Below, in pieces: positions 11,733-16,509 of a DNA stretch of 16,509 bases. The DNA is from DAORHV01 sp964458645 (GTDB taxonomy: Bacteria > Patescibacteriota > Gracilibacteria > Peribacterales > Peribacteraceae). The position numbers and the translations under genes were made by a program. Location of the stretch: assembly GCA_964458645.1 (NCBI GenBank), contig CAYWJU010000019.1:1-16509 (forward strand), in the 5' to 3' direction. The notes below the pieces were generated by a model. The model was not told the DNA's origin. It was given only the letters and a program-made list of their open reading frames with translations, and searched no databases. Position 1 is the first letter of the stretch; every line of letters starts with the position of its first letter.

Positions 11733-14468
11733 ATGTTAAGTATTAATGAAATTCGCGATAGGGCTTATACATTTGCAAAGGACCACGAGAATGACTCATA
11801 TGAAAAAGGCGAATCCCAAACGTTTTGGAACGATTTTTTTAATGTATTTGGAGTAGATAGAAAGCGTGTAGCTGCCTTTGAGCAGCATGTTGAAAAATTA
11901 GGTAATAAAGGGGGATTTATTGATTGTTTTTGGCCTAGCAAACTATTAGTTGAGCATAAGTCTCAGGGGGAAAGCCTCGAAGCTGCTTCTGTTCAGGCAT
12001 TTGATTATTTTCATGGCCTTAAGGATTCTGAGTTACCTGAGTATGTGCTCGTTTCAGATTTCAAGCGTTTTCGTATATATGAGTTAGCCAAAGGAAGCGA
12101 TTTTTATGAATTCAAACTAAGCGAACTTCCTAAAAATATTGAGCTTTTTGCATTTATTACCGGACGTGAGAAAGTTGAAACAATTCAGGAGGATCCGGTG
12201 AACATAAAGGCTTCCAAGTTAATGGGAAAGCTCCACGACACTTTGCAAGAAGTGGGCTATACCGGTCATGATTTAGAGGTTTTTCTGGTGCGTATTTTAT
12301 TTTGTTTGTTTGCTGAAGACACAGGTATTTTTTCCAAGCATCAATTTGAAAAATACATTAAGCAAAGAACTGCAGAGGATGGCAGTGATTTGGGGGCAAA
12401 ACTAAGTGAGCTTTTTCAAATATTAGATGATGGTAATCGGCTGACTAATCTTGATGAAGAGCTATCCGCATTCCCCTATGTAAATGGGCATTTATTCAGT
12501 GAAAGACTTCGTATAACTGCATTTACAGCAAAGATGCGGGAACAATTATTGAATTGCACCCACTTTGACTGGAGTCGAATCTCTCCCGCGATCTTTGGCT
12601 CCCTATTCCAATACGTAATGGATCCTGAAAGAAGGAGAAATATTGGAGCTCATTATACGGACGAAAAAAATATTTTGAAATTGATCAAGCCATTGTTCTT
12701 AGACGAATTGTGGGAAGAATTCGAGGCAGCTAAACGATCGTCAAAAAAACTTCAAGAATTGCACGATAAGCTTGCTGAAATGAATATTTTAGACCCAGCC
12801 TGTGGATGTGGAAATTTTCTTGTTATCACCTATCGTGAACTCCGTAAATTAGAATTAGAAATTTTGAAGCTATTAAATAAGAAAGACCATGAAATCGAAA
12901 GAAGAAGCTTGTTGTCTATTAAAGACATGATCAAGATTGATGTAGATCAGTTTTATGGAATCGAGATCGAGGAATTTCCGGCCAAAATAGCGGAGGTATC
13001 TTTATGGTTGATGGATCATCAAATGAATAATGCTGTAGCGGCGGAATTTGGGCATGATTTCCAGAGAATACCTCTTAAAAAAACGGCGACTATTCGGCAC
13101 GCAAACTCTTTGCGAATTGATTGGGAAGAAATTCTGAATTCGAAGAAGTGTAATTTTATTATTGGTAATCCACCTTATTATGGTAGCAAGTTGCTAGATG
13201 ATAACCAGAAGGAAGATATGGCTATTGTCTGCGGAGAAATAGATGGCTTTGGCGTCTTGGATTACGTTTCTGCATGGTTTAAAAAGTCTGCTGACTACAT
13301 ACAGGGGACAAATATTCGCGTAGGACTAGTCTCAACAAATTCAATCACGCAAGGTGAGCAAGTGGGGATTCTATGGAAGTATCTTTTAGAAAAGCGAGGA
13401 GTAAAGATTATCTTCGCGCATCAGACATTCAAATGGGACAATCAGGCTAGCGACAAAGCACAAGTTTTCGTGGTAATTATTGGTTTCAGCTTGGAAGATA
13501 TTAACCAGGGAATTCTTTTTGAATACAGCGATATTCGTGGAGAGCCTGTGGCAAAGAAAGTGAAAAACATCAATCCTTATCTTGTGGATGGGCCTAACTT
13601 ACTTCTCGCAAAAAGATCAAAGCCTTTATGTAGTGTGCCTGAAATAGGTATAGGTAATAAGCCTATTGACGGTGGTTACTATTTATTTTCAACCGAAGAG
13701 AAAGAGGAATTTTTAAAGCTTGAGCCAAAAGCAGAGGGAATTTTTCGCAAATGGCTAGGTTCTCAGGAATTCATCAATGGTGAGGAGCGATGGTGTTTAT
13801 GGCTCGGAAACATGGATCCTTCGGAATTAAGATCCATGCCTGAAGTGATGAAGAGGATCGAAGCCGTAAAGAATTTTCGCCTTGGTAGAAAAAGTATTCC
13901 AACAATAAAATTGGCTGAAACGCCGACTCGATTCCATGTCGAGAATATGCCTAATAATAATTATCTAATTATTCCGAAGGTAAGCTCCGAAAGGCGTTCA
14001 TATATCCCGATTGGATTTGTTGGCCCCGAAATAATTTGCAGTGATCTTGTAATGATTTTTCCTAATGCAAGCATCTTCCATTTTGGAGTTCTTTCTTCAA
14101 AAATGCATATGGCATGGGTTCGCTATGTTGGCGGGAGATTGAAGGGGGATTATCGGTATTCAAAGGACATTGTATACAACAATTTTCCGTGGCCTGAGAA
14201 CATTGCGATTTCGAAAAAGAAAAATATTGAAAACTGTGCACAGGCAGTGCTCGATACCAGAAAAAAGTTTGTCACTAGTACTCTTGCGGATCTCTATGAT
14301 CCTCTTTCTATGCCGTCCGAGTTACTTAAGGCTCATCAGCATCTGGATAAAGCTGTGGAAACGGCATATAGAATGAGGTCTTTCGAAAGCGAAAGCGAAA
14401 TGGTCGCTTTTTTGTTTTCTGAATGTCAGCGCCTAGATAAAGGAATGCAAGAAAGCCTGTTAAAATGA
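11733..14468 (+). CDS. MmeI-type (type IIG) restriction-modification enzyme, endonuclease plus adenine methyltransferase in one chain
   Basis: The 911-residue protein has the length of MmeI-family enzymes. The N-terminal nuclease has a PD-(D/E)XK core: Asp64 (FIDCFW) and Glu74-x-Lys76 (LLVEHK). A helical connector (about 150-300) leads to the gamma-class N6-adenine methyltransferase: GAHYTDEKNI (305-313, motif X), SAM-binding ILDPACGCGNF (353-362), and catalytic NPPY (479-482, IIGNPPYYGS). Residues about 610-820 should be the target-recognition domain and the end a helical cap. Cutting and methylating activities plus specificity lie in this one protein, so no partner gene is needed. The DNA sequence it recognises cannot be read from the motifs. 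The gene is clearly AT-richer than all neighbours and has no pyrimidine leader, which suggests horizontal transfer. ATG 11733 is preferred over TTG 11694, which lies upstream of the -10 box. Confidence 0.88.
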   Translation: MLSINEIRDRAYTFAKDHENDSYEKGESQTFWNDFFNVFGVDRKRVAAFEQHVEKLGNKGGFIDCFWPSKLLVEHKSQGESLEAASVQAFDYFHGLKDSELPEYVLVSDFKRFRIYELAKGSDFYEFKLSELPKNIELFAFITGREKVETIQEDPVNIKASKLMGKLHDTLQEVGYTGHDLEVFLVRILFCLFAEDTGIFSKHQFEKYIKQRTAEDGSDLGAKLSELFQILDDGNRLTNLDEELSAFPYVNGHLFSERLRITAFTAKMREQLLNCTHFDWSRISPAIFGSLFQYVMDPERRRNIGAHYTDEKNILKLIKPLFLDELWEEFEAAKRSSKKLQELHDKLAEMNILDPACGCGNFLVITYRELRKLELEILKLLNKKDHEIERRSLLSIKDMIKIDVDQFYGIEIEEFPAKIAEVSLWLMDHQMNNAVAAEFGHDFQRIPLKKTATIRHANSLRIDWEEILNSKKCNFIIGNPPYYGSKLLDDNQKEDMAIVCGEIDGFGVLDYVSAWFKKSADYIQGTNIRVGLVSTNSITQGEQVGILWKYLLEKRGVKIIFAHQTFKWDNQASDKAQVFVVIIGFSLEDINQGILFEYSDIRGEPVAKKVKNINPYLVDGPNLLLAKRSKPLCSVPEIGIGNKPIDGGYYLFSTEEKEEFLKLEPKAEGIFRKWLGSQEFINGEERWCLWLGNMDPSELRSMPEVMKRIEAVKNFRLGRKSIPTIKLAETPTRFHVENMPNNNYLIIPKVSSERRSYIPIGFVGPEIICSDLVMIFPNASIFHFGVLSSKMHMAWVRYVGGRLKGDYRYSKDIVYNNFPWPENIAISKKKNIENCAQAVLDTRKKFVTSTLADLYDPLSMPSELLKAHQHLDKAVETAYRMRSFESESEMVAFLFSECQRLDKGMQESLLK

Positions 14469-14542
14469 GTGATACGATTTAGCGGTAGTTTCCACGGATC
14501 CGTCAGTTCCAGTACTCTTCAACGTCATCAACCCTGTTGACC

Positions 14543-15520
14543 ATGCCTACGCCTCCCAATCACCGCTGGCGCCTGTGGGCGGTACTCGCCGCGTTCGTCG
14601 TATTCATAGTCACCCTGCACGGCGGCACGTTTAAGCAGTCTGAAAAAACGATCTTCACCGTCAGCCGCACGGCCGGCATGTTTGCCATCCGAGACAAGCT
14701 GCTGCAGGCCGAGTCTATGCAGGGCCGCTGGTTCTTCGATGTCCCGCTGTGGTTGCATGGCGGTTACTGGAGAATCCAGCCCGGTGGGTACGTCATCGAT
14801 CCGTCCATGACTTCCTGGCAGATCGCGGACATCCTCACGTCGCCGCCGGAGCTGAAATGGGTCGTGATTCCCGAAGGCTTCCGCAAAGAACAAGTGGCGC
14901 TGCGCCTGCAGCGGGATTTGGGTTGGGACGACGCCAAGCGCGAGGCGTTCTTGGCTGTAAAGACCGCAACACCGTACGACCTGATCGAAGGATTCTATTT
15001 TCCGGACACGTACCTCATTCCGACCGATGAAGATGTGCTGGCGGTTACCAAGCGGTTCATTAACCGGTTCAACGATAACTTCGCGCCGTACGTCACGAGT
15101 TTGCGCGACGCGAACATCAAGTACGACACGGCTATAAAAATGGCGTCCATTATTCAGCGTGAGGCTGGCGGCAAGGGCGACATGCCCATGATTGCCGGAG
15201 TGTTGTGGAACCGTTTGCTCATCCAGATGCCGCTGGAAGTAGATGCCACGCTGCAGTACCTGCGTGGCGACACCGGCTCTGGTTCGTGGGCGCCAATCAA
15301 CATCGCGGTAAAAAAGATTGATTCGCCGTTCAATACCTACATGTACAAAGGCCTGCCGCCGCAACCCATCTCCAATCCCGGCTTAGACGCCATCGATGCC
15401 GTGCTGCATTCCGAGGACACGAAGTGTCTCTTTTATCTGCACGACAACAACCGCCAGATCCATTGTTCGGAAACGTACGAGGGACATTTGGAGAATATTG
15501 ATACGTATCTGCGGAACTGA
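14543..15520 (+). CDS. mltG: endolytic murein transglycosylase MltG (YceG family)
   Basis: The 325-residue protein has a single N-terminal membrane anchor (about residues 9-27, WRLWAVLAAFVVFIVTLHGG), then a LysM-like segment (about 35-110, including SMTSWQIADIL and WVVIPEG) and the YceG catalytic domain. Key motifs are EGFYFPDTY (149-157), IIQREAGG with the catalytic Glu207, GVLWNRL (219-225), DATLQY (234-239), SPFNTY (261-266) and GLPPQPISNPG (270-280). MltG cuts nascent glycan strands at the membrane to end peptidoglycan synthesis. The protein appears complete and active. The TTG at 14537 in frame would add only two residues; ATG 14543 follows CAACCCTGTTGACC. It is transcribed with no obvious partner; the gap to the restriction gene is 74 bases and holds nothing clear. 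Confidence 0.93.
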   Translation: MPTPPNHRWRLWAVLAAFVVFIVTLHGGTFKQSEKTIFTVSRTAGMFAIRDKLLQAESMQGRWFFDVPLWLHGGYWRIQPGGYVIDPSMTSWQIADILTSPPELKWVVIPEGFRKEQVALRLQRDLGWDDAKREAFLAVKTATPYDLIEGFYFPDTYLIPTDEDVLAVTKRFINRFNDNFAPYVTSLRDANIKYDTAIKMASIIQREAGGKGDMPMIAGVLWNRLLIQMPLEVDATLQYLRGDTGSGSWAPINIAVKKIDSPFNTYMYKGLPPQPISNPGLDAIDAVLHSEDTKCLFYLHDNNRQIHCSETYEGHLENIDTYLRN

Positions 15521-15528
15521 AGATTCCG

Positions 15529-15630
15529 ATGACTCCGAGGAAATCGAAGAGTCCGAAGAATGGCAGCATGTTCCTCGAAATCCTCGGCTTCGTCGGTTTC
15601 TTCGGACTCTTCAGGCCGATTGCCGATTAG
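15529..15630 (+). CDS. possible 33-aa membrane peptide
   Basis: An ATG 8 bases after the mltG stop opens 33 codons ending in TAG at 15628-15630. The peptide has a strongly basic start (MTPRKSKSPKNG), then one hydrophobic stretch (FLEILGFVGFFGLF) and a short end (RPIAD), a positive-inside single-helix layout. Its last 20 bases overlap the 3' end of the minus-strand release-factor-like gene. It also contains a 15-bp inverted repeat, so the hydrophobic pattern could be a by-product of the hairpin. No Shine-Dalgarno sequence; translational coupling to mltG is possible. Confidence 0.4.
   Translation: MTPRKSKSPKNGSMFLEILGFVGFFGLFRPIAD
15546..15612. repeat. 15-bp perfect inverted repeat with 37-base spacer between convergent genes
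   Basis: GAAGAGTCCGAAGAA (15546-15560) and TTCTTCGGACTCTTC (15598-15612) are exact reverse complements. They lie between mltG and the convergent release-factor-like gene, whose stop is at 15611. This could be a two-way transcription end, though there is no T run. Confidence 0.75.
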
Positions 15631-16006
15631 CCTTAATCTCACTTCGATGGTGTTTGGCCTTCAGCATTTTGTTCTTCGCCTTCCGTGAGCGGCGCTGCTT
15701 CTGTTTGCGAAGCTTGAATACTTCCTGCTGGCGTTTGGACTGCTTTCCCTTGATTCTTTCTTCCAATTTGAGGATCAATAATTTCCAGGCGCTCAAACGA
15801 TTGCGGCTCTGTTCGCGGTGAAACTGCACGCGCACTTCCAAACCCGTAGGGCGGTGCCGCAGTTGCACGGTGCTGGAGGTCTTATTCATCTTCTGGCCGC
15901 CTTTGCCCGAGCCGCGCACGAACGCTTCTTCCACGTCCTCGGTTCGCAGGCCCAACTCGTTCGCCAAAGCCAGTAGCGGTGGAGGAAGCTCGACAGGGAA
16001 GGCCAT
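15611..16006 (-). CDS. RF-1 domain peptidyl-tRNA hydrolase-like protein (release-factor-like ribosome rescue factor)
   Basis: A 131-residue protein with a short N-terminal helix and the catalytic GGQ motif (RGSGKGGQKMNKTSSTVQL, GGQ at 36-38), followed by HRPTGLEVRVQFHREQSRNR, the usual continuation of class I release-factor domain 3. It lacks the codon-recognition domains 2 and 4. The C-terminal third is very rich in Lys/Arg and helical (KQKQRRSRKAKNKMLKAKHH), like the tail that ArfB/ICT1-type factors thread into the empty mRNA channel of stalled ribosomes. The likely role is release of peptides from stalled ribosomes, but the family also includes factors of other specificity. Start ATG 16006 is preceded on its strand by GCTCTGCCCCACCCTCCGGT, again a pyrimidine leader. 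The membrane gene upstream on the same strand ends 33 bases away. Confidence 0.85.
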   Translation of the reverse strand: MAFPVELPPPLLALANELGLRTEDVEEAFVRGSGKGGQKMNKTSSTVQLRHRPTGLEVRVQFHREQSRNRLSAWKLLILKLEERIKGKQSKRQQEVFKLRKQKQRRSRKAKNKMLKAKHHRSEIKANRQSA

Positions 16007-16039
16007 ACCGGAGGGTGGGGCAGAGCAAGCACGCGCTCG

Positions 16040-16507
16040 CTAATGGAACAGATACTGGCGGATGTTGGGGTTGTCGCGCCGCCACAACACATTGTCCACG
16101 AAATAGTGGTGAATGTTCACGAAGATCATAAACGCGAACAGATAGAACGATGCTCCGAACGTTTTGGCGTTGTAGATCATGGCCTGTGGTAAGAGCGAGT
16201 TGCGGGCCAGAATGTCCAAAATCGTCGGCACAACGCTGAACAACAATGCGCCCAGCAGCAACATTTGGGCAATGAACGACAAGAAGTACCACAGTGCGCT
16301 TTTGTGCGACACAAGCTTCAGCGCAAGCACCGTCATCGCGGTTGCCACTGTAATGCAGACCGTGGTGAGCCACAGCGACGACGATACCATCATCAACATG
16401 CCGTAGGTGGCGACCATCACATCTTCGAATCGGTTGGTAAATCCACCGGTTACCGATCCTGCAATCAGGAGTACCGGCAACACCAGGAAGAGTATCGATC
16501 CAACCAA
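16040..16507 (-). CDS. C-terminal part of a multi-pass membrane protein (truncated by the window edge)
   Basis: The frame is open to the right edge, so the N-terminus lies outside; the visible TTG at 16507 is probably not the start. The 155 visible residues have about four hydrophobic helices (ILFLVLPVLLIAGSV; LMMVSSSLWLTTVCITVATA; ALWYFLSFIAQMLLLGALLF; FGASFYLFAFMIFVNIHHYF). The end is FVNIHHYFVDNVLWRRDNPN then IRQYLFH, a pattern ('HHYF.D..WR..(N/D)P..R.YL') I have seen at the end of large uncharacterised membrane proteins. Function unknown. The conserved paired His in a helix suggests metal or haem binding, as inference only. It precedes the release-factor-like gene on the same strand and may be co-transcribed with it. 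Confidence 0.7.
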   Translation of the reverse strand: MVGSILFLVLPVLLIAGSVTGGFTNRFEDVMVATYGMLMMVSSSLWLTTVCITVATAMTVLALKLVSHKSALWYFLSFIAQMLLLGALLFSVVPTILDILARNSLLPQAMIYNAKTFGASFYLFAFMIFVNIHHYFVDNVLWRRDNPNIRQYLFH

Positions 16508-16509
16508 TG

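Noticed and set aside
1..16509. CRISPR array
   Set aside because: No evenly spaced direct repeats of 25-40 bases and no cas-like genes were seen.

Overview
The window is about 16.5 kb of bacterial DNA of moderately high GC, with one clearly AT-richer gene near the right end. The standard code with TGA stops fits every gene. The host is not certain. Most genes lack a Shine-Dalgarno sequence and instead have a run of C and T directly before the start codon. Together with many very small ORFs, a membrane-free histidine kinase with a repetitive helical N-terminus and a serine-rich secreted protein, this makes me suspect a Patescibacteria/CPR-type lineage (Peribacteria or Peregrinibacteria-like). 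That is an inference from style, not a phylogenetic result.

Left part (1-2803): the C-terminal end of a transporter-like protein carrying a universal stress domain, a 55-residue single-helix membrane protein with a good terminator behind it, a divergent IS1595-type transposase without visible terminal repeats, a possible 55-residue small protein, and an ECF sigma factor. Signalling block (2900-4671): a soluble PAS-HisKA-HATPase histidine kinase overlapping a stand-alone receiver protein by 13 bases. Small-protein block (4805-5564): four tiny, hydrophilic, probably disordered proteins in a row, each behind its own pyrimidine tract and closed by a strong terminator; one of them looks frameshifted.

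Middle (5597-9645): a multi-helix membrane protein on the minus strand, tRNA-Gln(CTG), a small three-helix membrane protein on the minus strand, a perfect 26-bp palindrome, a 500-residue double methyltransferase (class I domain plus TylF-like domain), and a convergent 362-residue protein of unknown family. The gap at 9646-10090 holds a REP-like hairpin and a decayed minus-strand fragment of a RhuM-family gene.

Right part (10091-16509): a secreted DUF3494/ice-binding-like protein with a His-rich N-terminal segment, a serine-rich linker and an Ig-like domain; a terminator; an AT-rich MmeI-type single-chain restriction-modification enzyme that appears to be transcribed leaderless; the septal lytic transglycosylase MltG; a possible 33-residue membrane peptide overlapping a 15-bp inverted repeat; a GGQ-containing release-factor-like rescue protein; and the C-terminal part of a multi-helix membrane protein running off the window edge.

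The genes do not form one pathway. The clear functional units are the kinase-receiver pair (possibly with the neighbouring sigma factor) and the self-contained restriction-modification enzyme. The most unusual features are the pyrimidine-tract leaders, the small-protein cluster, the His-motif ice-binding-like protein and the rhuM remnant.
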